Below are positions 56,951 through 64,000 of a stretch of DNA of 64,000 nucleotides, piece by piece. The stretch is from assembly GCF_003003795.1 (NCBI RefSeq), contig NZ_PVWK01000081.1:26551-90550 (forward strand), written 5' to 3'. The DNA comes from Stenomitos frigidus ULC18 (GTDB lineage: Bacteria; Cyanobacteriota; Cyanobacteriia; Leptolyngbyales; Leptolyngbyaceae). The position numbers and the translations under genes were made by a program. Below the pieces are notes generated by a model. That model had not been told where the DNA came from and made no database searches. It saw only the letters and a list, made by a program, of their open reading frames with translations. Numbering within the stretch: position 1 is the stretch's first letter; every line of letters starts with the position of its first letter.

Positions 56951-57226
56951 ATGTCCATCAAAGTTCTCATTCCAACCCCGCTACAAAAGCTCACCAACAA
57001 TCAGGCGACGCTTGAATGCACCGCTGATACGGTTGCTAGTCTTTTGGAATCGCTTGAAACCAGTTGTCCTGGCATCAAGGCACGTCTGTGTGATGACAAA
57101 GGCGAGCTACGTCGTTTCGTCAACTTTTACGTGAATAGCGAAGATATTCGCTTTCTGGAAGGCGCTAACACACCGCTAAAAGATGGCGATGAAGTGAGCA
57201 TTATTCCCGCGATCGCGGGCGGCTAG
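56951..57226 (+). CDS. MoaD/ThiS-family sulfur carrier protein (CysO-like)
   Basis: A 91-residue ubiquitin-like protein ending in Gly-Gly (SIIPAIAGG), the form needed for thiocarboxylate formation. The sequence [20 protein letters not shown] and [20 protein letters not shown] closely resembles mycobacterial CysO rather than MoaD or ThiS. CysO delivers sulfur for cysteine synthesis; a related carrier serves homocysteine synthesis in Wolinella. Here the gene lies between thrC and an ACT gene, so a link to amino-acid metabolism is plausible. Confidence 0.88.
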   Translation: MSIKVLIPTPLQKLTNNQATLECTADTVASLLESLETSCPGIKARLCDDKGELRRFVNFYVNSEDIRFLEGANTPLKDGDEVSIIPAIAGG

Positions 57227-57242
57227 CGATTAGAACACTCTC

Positions 57243-57650
57243 ATGCCTACAGCAGGTCTCACGCTTTCTGTCTTGCCAGACGTGTTTGCGGTCTGTCGGT
57301 TGAAGCAAAACGAGCCTATACCTGCATGGAGTCTACAAGGCTTCTTTTCCATCACGCGGACTGAGGATGAACGGTCGATCGTCTGTTCGCAAGCAAACAT
57401 GTCACTGGGCGTGCAGGCGATAGGACTAGAGCGGGATTGGCGCTGTTTCAAGGTTGAAGGATCGTTAGACTTTGCACTAACGGGCATTTTGCTGTCGATC
57501 GCGGCACCGTTGGCAGAGGCTGGCATTGGCATTTTTGCCATTTCAACCTATGAAACCGACTACATTCTTGTGAAGCAATCAAATCTGGACAGAGCGGTAC
57601 AGGCGCTATCAAAGGCAGGACATCAACTTGTGCAGCCCCCAATCGATTAG
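57243..57650 (+). CDS. ACT-domain protein
   Basis: A 135-residue protein with tandem ACT-like (ACT_7/CASTOR-type) folds. The second half, LDFALTGILLSIAAPLAEAG followed by GIFAISTYETDYILVK, has the Gly-rich ligand loop of small-molecule-binding ACT domains. It starts 17 bases after the sulfur carrier stop and is probably co-transcribed with thrC. It may bind an amino acid. Its 3' end overlaps the convergent TPR gene by four bases. Confidence 0.82.
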   Translation: MPTAGLTLSVLPDVFAVCRLKQNEPIPAWSLQGFFSITRTEDERSIVCSQANMSLGVQAIGLERDWRCFKVEGSLDFALTGILLSIAAPLAEAGIGIFAISTYETDYILVKQSNLDRAVQALSKAGHQLVQPPID

Positions 57651-58579
57651 ACAACTTCTGGATTGAACTGTTCGACCCGCTTCAGCAGGTTGTCTCGCGT
57701 TTTACGTGCCTCGGCATTATTGGGGTTGATTTTAAGAGTCGCGTTGAATGATGCGATCGCCTCCTGATAGCGGTTGAGATTGATCAATGCCGCACCGCGA
57801 TTGAACCAGGCATCTTCGCTGTTTTGTTGCAGCGCGAGCGCGCGATCGTAGGACTTAATCGCTTCTTGATAGCGTTTGAGATCAAACTGCACATTGCCAC
57901 GATTAATCCAGGCATCGACCCGCTTGGGGTCTAGCCTCACAGCTTGGTCGCAAGCTGCTAGCGCGTCTGTGTAGCGCCCTAGTTTGGCAAGCACAATGCC
58001 CCGGTTATACCAGGCACTGGCATAGTTTGGCTGCAAGCGCACCGCTTTATCATACGCAGCGGCCTCCTCTGGATAGCGATGCAACCGACCCAGTGTGACG
58101 CCCCGGTTGTACCAAACATTGGCATCGTTTGCATCCAGTTTCAGCGCTTGATCGTAGGCTTTTAGCGCGGCTTCTGGCTGTTTCGTATCATCCAGCGCAT
58201 TGCCCAAGCCAACCCAGCTAGCCACCGATTGGGCATCTAATGCTAAAGCGCGTTTGTAAGCGGCGATCGCGCCCTCATACTGCTCCAAGTAGTAGAAAGC
58301 ATTGCCCTGACCAAGCCAGGCTTCGACATTCTTTGCATCGGCTGCTAGCACCTGGTTAAACACCGCCAGCGCCTGATCGGGCTTGCCATCGTCCAGCAAC
58401 GCGCGACCCTGCTTGAGTAGTGAGTCGTGATCCTGCGCTTGTGCCAGAACGAAGGTGGTTGGAACGGCAGCGGTGCTTTGGCGCACTCCCGCTGCCTGCG
58501 CGGATGTTATGACCGTCGGGATGGTGATGCTAGTCAATAGTGCAATCAGTGCAGTGAGTCTAAGAGATTGCAATGACAT
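57647..58579 (-). CDS. Exported TPR protein
   Basis: A 310-residue protein from ATG 58579 (AAGGAGAAC upstream; a longer frame from 58624 lacks a site). Residues 1-29 form a signal peptide (LRLTALIALLTSITIPTVIT, then SAQA). About seven TPRs follow (DAWFNRGAALINLNRYQEAI type). The protein should be periplasmic or lumenal. Partners are unknown. It is followed by no clear terminator and overlaps the ACT gene by four bases. Confidence 0.88.
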   Translation of the reverse strand: MSLQSLRLTALIALLTSITIPTVITSAQAAGVRQSTAAVPTTFVLAQAQDHDSLLKQGRALLDDGKPDQALAVFNQVLAADAKNVEAWLGQGNAFYYLEQYEGAIAAYKRALALDAQSVASWVGLGNALDDTKQPEAALKAYDQALKLDANDANVWYNRGVTLGRLHRYPEEAAAYDKAVRLQPNYASAWYNRGIVLAKLGRYTDALAACDQAVRLDPKRVDAWINRGNVQFDLKRYQEAIKSYDRALALQQNSEDAWFNRGAALINLNRYQEAIASFNATLKINPNNAEARKTRDNLLKRVEQFNPEVV

Positions 58580-58758
58580 AGAGGTTCTCCTTATGTGCAG
58601 GCGCTGCAAGATAGCAATAGTCATATGAGTTCGGGCGGATAGACGTTAAAGGCTGATGGCTGGTGGTGGGAGGTTATCGAGCGCTCCAAGATGGATACCC
58701 AAAGACAGACACGAAACTGACGACGAGGCGCTTCTAGCGTTCCCATTTCAAGCGTGAC

Positions 58759-61443
58759 TCAGAGCAGATGCAGTGGATCAATATCGATCGTTAAGCTGAC
58801 ACTGCTCGCGCAGAGCACTCGGAGTGCAGTGGCATCGGGCAGCGTCACTGGTTGATCGAGCGGCAGTTTGAGCAAAATTTGCCAATGATAGCGACGGGCA
58901 ACGCGCAAAATGGTCGCGGGCGCAGGCCCCAGGCGCTCAACGCCTTGTGCTTCCAGGTCAGCCAAGGCTAAGGCAACCCGTTCGGCGGCTTGCTGTACTG
59001 CAACTGGGCTGGTGCTAGCGAAACGCAGTAAGACTAAGCGACTGTAGGGCGGGTAGTGAAGCTGCGATCGATGCTGTAACTCGTCATCCACAAACCGCTC
59101 ATACGCATGCTGCTGTACGGCCTGAATCACCGCAGCTTCGGGTGAATAGGTTTGCAGAATGACCCGACCCGGATCATCTCCCCGCCCACAGCGGCCTGCC
59201 ACCTGTGTCAAGGTTTGGAACGCGCGCTCACTGGCACGATAATCCGCCATGTGCAGCAAGCCATCGGCCGACAGGATGCCTACCAGAGTCACCTGTGGCA
59301 GATCAATCCCTTTTGCCAGCATTTGTGTGCCGACTAGAATATCGGCTTCCCCAGCCGCAAAATGAGTCAGCAGTGCCCGATGCGCACCTTTTGTCCGAGT
59401 GGTATCGCTGTCAAACCGGATCGATCGCAGATCAGGAAATTGTTGTGTCAACGCTTGCGCAATCTGCTGAGTGCCGCTGCCAAAATGCTTGAAATAAGTA
59501 GACTGGCAGCTTGGACAATCGTTCGGCAACAGTCGGTTGTAGTTGCAGTAGTGGCAGCGCAACAAAGGCGTCGCTTCCGTATGGCTGTGGTGATAGGCCA
59601 TCGAAACGTCGCAGTTGGGACAAGTGACGACGTAGCCGCAGCTTCGGCAGGAAACAAAGGTGCTGTGCCCACGGCGATGAATGAACAGAATGCCCTGCTG
59701 CTGCCGTTCTTTCATCGCAATGAGTGCCAATCGCAGCGATCGACTAAACACGGAACGATTCCCTTGATGCAACTCCTGACGCATATCGACCACCTCGATC
59801 GGCGGTAGGGGGCGATCGTAGACGCGCGAGGGGAGGGAGAGGAAGAGGCGAGGGAAGGAGGGGGGGAGAGTTTTGAGTAGCGCAAGCTCCGAAGGAGCCA
59901 CTTTGTGAACGTGCCGCTTCGCTAGAGAGCTTTGAGTTTTGAGTTCTAAGTGTGGAGTCGATTCTGGCTCTTCTCCCCTCTCCCCTCTCTCCCCTCTCTC
60001 CCCTCTCTCCTCTCTCCTTCCTTCTGCCCCCTGCCCTCTGATCCTTACCCAACTCTCCAGCGAAGGCGTTGCCGACCCCAGCAAGAGAGGGCATTGCTCC
60101 AGTTCAGCTCGCCATTCAGCAACGGTGCGGGCATGGTAGCAAGGGGCTGGTTGATCTTGCTTGAAGCTGGAATCATGCTCTTCGTCGAGTACAATCAGCC
60201 CTAAACGCGGCAGCGGTGCGAAGACGGCAGACCGAGTGCCAATCACAATCTGAGCTTCACCGTTCAGCATTTGCCGCCAAGTGTCGTACCGTTCGCCCTC
60301 AGACAAGGCACTGTGGTAAACGCAGACGCGATCGCCAAAGCGGGCACGAAAGCGATCGGTCAACTGAGGCGTGAGTCCAATTTCTGGCACCAGTACCAAG
60401 GCTGATTGCCCTTGTTGCAAGAGCGGCGCGATCGCCTGTAGATACACCTCTGTTTTGCCCGATCCAGTGACGCCGTGCAGCAAAACCTGAGTAAAGCCAG
60501 ACAGTGCTTGAAGCTGCTCCAAGGCTGCCGCCTGGTCTGGCGTTAACGACTTCGCTACATCAGCAGTGACGGTTGGCCCACCTTCCCGCCGGAGCACTTC
60601 ACGCGGTTGGATGACCACCTGCCCCTTCTGCGCCAGTCCTTTCAGGGTCGTGGAACTGGTCTGACACAACTGCAGCAGATCGGTCAGCCAAAGTTCGCCT
60701 CCTTGCCGCCGGAGCACGGCCAAAATTTCCTGCTGTCTAGGGGTTAGATCAAATGGGGCCGGTGAGGCAACGAGCGTGACGGCTAATCTCTGCTTGGGGC
60801 GAACGGTTGTAGGTGGTTCCAGATAGTTTGCCACCAGACCATCTTTAACCAACTCTTGCAGCCCTCGGTAGGCTCCCTGGCACTGACGCTGCAAGTATTG
60901 CCAGCTATAGTCCCCCGTTTTGCTGGCGTGAAGGAGTGTGAGGAGTTGCTGAGCCGCAGGGGTGAGGGGATGAGGGGGTGAGGAGGTGAGGGATAAACTA
61001 GTCGCATCTTTATCCTTGATCCTTTCGCCTTGATCTTTTCTGCCTACCAGCCGTACCCGTCGCTGCGATCGCGACAACAGCCCTGGCGGCAGTGCTACGC
61101 GTACAACCTGCATGAGTGGGGTGCAGTAGTAGTCGGCAACACGGTTTAACAACTGCCAGTAAGTGGCCGAGAAGAATCTCGATTGTAAGGTGGCGTCAAC
61201 ATCCCGGATTTGCTTTGCTTCTAGATCAGCGGGTGGTTGCTCCAGGCAGCGAATGGCGATCGCCCCTACCTGCTGCATCCCAAACGGCACGCTCAAAAGA
61301 TCACCGGGCTGAACGATCAACGGTGGCAGCAACCGATAGGTAAAAATCCCCTGTGCACCTGGGCAATCCACTAGCACCTCAACCCAGGTGGTCATTGGCA
61401 CGTTTGCTTGATCATTGGTTCCAGGCTCAGCCAAAACAGACAT
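58759..61443 (-). CDS. priA: Primosomal replication protein N' (PriA helicase)
   Basis: An 894-residue PriA. Helicase motif I is LLHGVTGSGKTEVYL, motif II is LIVLDEEHDSSFKQ, and SATPSLESW is motif III. The zinc-binding region has eight Cys (CRSCGYVVTCPNCD ... CHYCNY ... CPSC), as in PriA. TLVGILSADGLLHMADYRAS and VAGRCGRGDDPGRV form the late motifs. An insert of about 70 residues (GRREERGERGERGERGE, HLELKTQ, then the KVAPSELALLK stretch) after motif III comes from DNA repeats. PriA restarts stalled forks. Confidence 0.95.
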   Translation of the reverse strand: MSVLAEPGTNDQANVPMTTWVEVLVDCPGAQGIFTYRLLPPLIVQPGDLLSVPFGMQQVGAIAIRCLEQPPADLEAKQIRDVDATLQSRFFSATYWQLLNRVADYYCTPLMQVVRVALPPGLLSRSQRRVRLVGRKDQGERIKDKDATSLSLTSSPPHPLTPAAQQLLTLLHASKTGDYSWQYLQRQCQGAYRGLQELVKDGLVANYLEPPTTVRPKQRLAVTLVASPAPFDLTPRQQEILAVLRRQGGELWLTDLLQLCQTSSTTLKGLAQKGQVVIQPREVLRREGGPTVTADVAKSLTPDQAAALEQLQALSGFTQVLLHGVTGSGKTEVYLQAIAPLLQQGQSALVLVPEIGLTPQLTDRFRARFGDRVCVYHSALSEGERYDTWRQMLNGEAQIVIGTRSAVFAPLPRLGLIVLDEEHDSSFKQDQPAPCYHARTVAEWRAELEQCPLLLGSATPSLESWVRIRGQGAEGRREERGERGERGERGEEPESTPHLELKTQSSLAKRHVHKVAPSELALLKTLPPSFPRLFLSLPSRVYDRPLPPIEVVDMRQELHQGNRSVFSRSLRLALIAMKERQQQGILFIHRRGHSTFVSCRSCGYVVTCPNCDVSMAYHHSHTEATPLLRCHYCNYNRLLPNDCPSCQSTYFKHFGSGTQQIAQALTQQFPDLRSIRFDSDTTRTKGAHRALLTHFAAGEADILVGTQMLAKGIDLPQVTLVGILSADGLLHMADYRASERAFQTLTQVAGRCGRGDDPGRVILQTYSPEAAVIQAVQQHAYERFVDDELQHRSQLHYPPYSRLVLLRFASTSPVAVQQAAERVALALADLEAQGVERLGPAPATILRVARRYHWQILLKLPLDQPVTLPDATALRVLCASSVSLTIDIDPLHLL
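59825..60050. repeat. Composite repeat insert in priA
   Basis: CTCCCCT-type units on the + strand (59975-60018), TTTTGAG copies (59870-59876, 59930-59944) and a variant of the GTAGCG element (59876-59928). On the coding strand the region stays open and adds low-complexity residues. Confidence 0.85.
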
Positions 61444-62162
61444 GCGGGGGAAAACACTCAGAGGACGGCTCTAAGCTTGTTCTTCACACTCTAGCTTGTG
61501 GCAGGCGGTTTTCACCCTACCGATAGAGGGGAGAACGATTAACTGTGTGGGAGCCTTTTATAACAACGCAATGACTGGATTGTTTTCAGTGCGGGTCTTG
61601 GCAGTATCGGAAAAGCATATCTTCTGAACGCTTACCGAGATTGCGGCTAGTCGTTTCTGATGTCGCAATGGACTGATTGCGATGACTCTCTAGCCTAGTT
61701 GTTTGATGGCGAGGTAATGACGTTTGGCAATAGTAGCGATCGGCTCTTGATCATCAGCCTTTTCATATTTTGTTTAGAATCGTTTCATTGTTGCAACTTG
61801 GCTCATTTCCCTCACTATCCGCCTTCTCAGCTGGTCACTCTCAGCCGTTCACTAAGTTCTTGTGACATGGTTTTCAAATTGATTTTTGTAGTTGAGCGAA
61901 CAAACTAAAATTTTGCTTCAAGTAGCTTAACAGAATGCGATCAGCTTACTGTGCGGTAACGTTCATCGGTTATTGCTTCTAAGCGGTCAAGCCCCTTCCC
62001 CAATTCTGGAATGCAACCGTTAAGATCAGCAAACCAAAGATGACTTAAGACGAACAGAATTTACTCAAACGACGTTGCCTCTACCGGAACAGCACTGTTT
62101 TTAGACCACTGTATACGTACATCCCTTTTGAATCGTTAGCCCCTTACACATCAATTATTCAT
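61444..62162. other. Intergenic region between priA and the sigma factor gene
   Basis: About 720 bases between divergent genes. No convincing gene, RNA fold or strong terminator was seen. It should hold both promoters and a long sigma-factor leader. Confidence 0.4.
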
Positions 62163-63425
62163 ATGTACCAGAAGCTGACACCGCCCCAACCCACTACAAC
62201 TTACCAACCTGAGCCTTCTAACAAGCTTGACTCGCTCGACTCGTTGCAATTGGTAGCAGATGGCGATATGCCAGCTGGGTTGATTGCCGAAGATCTAGGA
62301 GAGCCTGATCTATCGGACATTAATGCCGTTGAAGCCGAATTTTATCAAGGTGAGAATGCGGTTGATGACGTGATGAATGTTGGTGATGTTATGGATGCCG
62401 ATGAGGATGCTACCAGCGCCGATGAGGACGTGGATCAGATCGCCAGTGCTCGCCCTTCCGGCTACAGCAAAACCAGCACTGATGATGCGGTGGGTGCCTT
62501 TTTTAAGGAGATGGCACGCTATCCATTGCTCAAGCCAAACGAAGAAGTTGAATTGGCACGGCGGATTCGTTATTTGGTTGATATTGATGCTGTCCAAACG
62601 CGCCTCATTGAAGAGCTTGGACAGTTGCCTAGTCGAGAAGAATTGGCAGCGGCTGTAGGGCTGACTGAACGACAGTTGGAACATCGTTTGTATCGCAGCC
62701 GTGTTGCTAAGCGTAAGATGATTCGATCGAACTTACGGCTAGTTGTTTCGATCGCAAAACGTTACTTAAATCGGGGCGTGCCGTTCCTGGATCTTATTCA
62801 AGAAGGTGCGCTTGGTTTGAACCGTGCAACCGAAAAATTTGATCCCGATAAAGGCTATAAGTTCTCTACATACGCGTACTGGTGGATTCGGCAGGGAATC
62901 ACGCGGACGATCGCGAACGACGCCCGCACAATTCGGCTACCGATTCATATCGTTGAAAAGCTGAACAAGCTGAAGAAAGCCCATCGGGATTTGCGTAAAG
63001 AGCTACACCGCAACCCCACTGAAGCTGAGCTAGCCGCCGCTTTAGAGGTTACACCCGAACAGTTGCAACATCTACAGCAGGTACGTCGTAAATCGCTCTC
63101 GTTAAATCACCGTGTGGGTAAGGGCGAAGATACGGAACTGATGGATTTATTAGAAGATGGCGATACCCAATCGCCTGAAGCCCAGATGAGCGAAACCATG
63201 CTGCGCCAGGAAATCTGGGACGTCCTGGGTGATGTGTTGACGCAGCGCGAGAAAGATATCATCTCTCTGCGCTATGGTTTGACCTCGAGTAAACCCTGCA
63301 CGCTGGAAGAAGTGGGTGGTCTGTTTAACCTTTCCCGCGAACGGGTACGGCAGATTCAAAGTAAAGCCATGCGAAAGCTGCGTCGTCCTCAAATTGCCGA
63401 ACGGTTAAAGAGCTGGCTCGGTTAA
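62163..63425 (+). CDS. sigC: Group 2 RNA polymerase sigma factor, SigC-like
   Basis: A 420-residue sigma-70 protein. The N-terminal ~100 residues are acidic and non-conserved (DVMNVGDVMDADEDATSADE). Region 1.2 starts SKTSTDDAVGAFFKEMARYP. Region 2 holds RLVVSIAKRYLNRGVPFLDL and the -10-binding FSTYAYWWIRQGITRTI. Region 4.2 has CTLEEVGGLFNLSRERVRQI. It lacks region 1.1 of the housekeeping factor. AFFKEMARYPLL and general layout suit SigC among cyanobacterial group 2 factors. SigC is linked to stationary-phase and nitrogen- or heat-related control in other species. Confidence 0.85.
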   Translation: MYQKLTPPQPTTTYQPEPSNKLDSLDSLQLVADGDMPAGLIAEDLGEPDLSDINAVEAEFYQGENAVDDVMNVGDVMDADEDATSADEDVDQIASARPSGYSKTSTDDAVGAFFKEMARYPLLKPNEEVELARRIRYLVDIDAVQTRLIEELGQLPSREELAAAVGLTERQLEHRLYRSRVAKRKMIRSNLRLVVSIAKRYLNRGVPFLDLIQEGALGLNRATEKFDPDKGYKFSTYAYWWIRQGITRTIANDARTIRLPIHIVEKLNKLKKAHRDLRKELHRNPTEAELAAALEVTPEQLQHLQQVRRKSLSLNHRVGKGEDTELMDLLEDGDTQSPEAQMSETMLRQEIWDVLGDVLTQREKDIISLRYGLTSSKPCTLEEVGGLFNLSRERVRQIQSKAMRKLRRPQIAERLKSWLG

Positions 63426-64000
63426 ACGGATTGGACTAAGGAACACGAATTTAATCACCCCGGCATTTCCCGTCGGGTCACACGGCCGCCCATACCTGCA
63501 AACAATTTTTCGATTTTAATTAATCTGAACCACTCCCCTTTTGTAGCGATTGTCTTGGGAGTCAAGGGGAATGGAAAAATCGGTTGAGCGCTCAACACGC
63601 GTGACCCAGTGACACCGGTGGGGGAGCGGTTGAGTCGGACCGTGTCTTGTGCGGCGGCTGGCCGCAGCGGGCGTTGGCCAGGGCGTGTGAGCGCGGGTAT
63701 GGCATTGAGCCTGACCAGGCGTTGGCGCCTACAGGCAACCAGAGCCACTGGGTTGCGCTTGCCGCTTTGCCAGCAAGGGTTGCTCCAAGTCGCGCCTCAC
63801 GGGGTTGTGGGGCGTCGCCACGCGGGTTGCCATAGACAAGCCACACCGCCCGCGCGTGCGCCCGCCCGAAAGCAGGCGCTTGCCCTTGTGCTGACCACTG
63901 TCCCGATGGCAGAAGCTGGTCTTGGCGCTGCCAATCCGCTTGCTGGTGAGCGAGGGCTTGCATCTGCGGCTTCAAGGCGTCCAGACGTGGCGCCAACGCC
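63426..64000. other. GC-rich right end, unlike the rest of the window
   Basis: From about 63590 the base composition rises strongly in G+C and no GCGATCGC site or GATCG core occurs. Open frames are present on both strands (for example 63592-63996 on the minus strand), but the overlapping open frames are what GC-rich DNA gives by chance. The join zone near 63570-63600 holds GTTGAGCGCTCAAC. The tail may be foreign DNA, a large dispersed repeat or a chimeric join. No gene is called. Confidence 0.5.

Noticed and set aside
63592..63996. A 134-codon minus-strand frame at the right end
   Set aside because: Frames overlap on both strands in GC-rich DNA, no ribosome site or domain is seen, and the protein looks like antisense noise.

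Overview
The window is chromosomal DNA from a cyanobacterium. It carries phycobilisome genes (apcD, nblA), photosystem II and electron-transfer genes (psbV, a psbV2-like paralogue, petE, petJ, petF), a ferrochelatase with the cyanobacterial C-terminal membrane helix, and the oxidative pentose phosphate set fbp-tal-zwf-opcA. The palindrome GCGATCGC (HIP1) is common from the start to about 63.4 kb. Heptanucleotide tandem repeats are also common, as in many filamentous freshwater or terrestrial cyanobacteria. Genes lie on both strands in short runs. There is no sign of a prophage, CRISPR array, insertion sequence or tRNA gene.

Layout. 0-7.3 kb: partial secreted CHRD-like protein, ferredoxin, SpoIID-like protein, an XRE regulator that seems fused to a GrpE-like domain, Dps, sulfiredoxin, RuvA, an HNH protein and sucrose-phosphate phosphatase. 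7.4-20 kb: a protein made almost wholly of TPRs, DUF1499, a membrane glycosyltransferase, L27/L21, a probable 6S RNA beside the 5-formyl-THF cyclo-ligase gene, a methyltransferase, a solitary tyrosine recombinase, ferrochelatase, a small HD hydrolase and a squalene/phytoene-synthase-like protein. 20-26 kb: accD and the photosynthetic cluster psbV-psbV2-petE-petJ, rhomboid protease, apcD. 26-38.5 kb: hydrolase, DUF429, PLP dehydratase, a two-RCK channel-like protein, a CobB/CbiA-type enzyme, then opcA, zwf, tal and fbp. 38.6-54.2 kb: LRR protein and Uma2 pair, cation/proton antiporter, esterase, a kinase-like sensor lacking the phospho-acceptor His, oxidoreductase, L,D-transpeptidase-like protein, MgtC, two ArnT-type glycosyltransferases, GIY-YIG protein. 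54.6-63.4 kb: nblA, thrC with a CysO-like sulfur carrier and an ACT protein, TPR lipoprotein-like secreted protein, priA and a SigC-like sigma factor. The last ~400 bases are GC-rich, lack HIP1 and look unlike the rest.

Functional links. fbp-tal-zwf-opcA would serve NADPH production in the dark, with OpcA activating the dehydrogenase. The petE/petJ/psbV group supplies the soluble carriers of the thylakoid lumen. thrC, the sulfur carrier and the ACT protein may form an amino-acid/sulfur unit.

The most unusual features are: (1) low-complexity heptad repeats inserted in frame into at least five proteins, always in a stop-free orientation; (2) an HTH-GrpE-like fusion; (3) a histidine-kinase-like protein with Gln at the H-box position; (4) a 6S-like RNA; (5) an in-frame amber codon that cuts a plausible tail from the L,D-transpeptidase-like protein; (6) a possible foreign or chimeric right end. 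No complete, clearly new multi-gene system was found. All family assignments come from reading motifs by eye; no database search was run.
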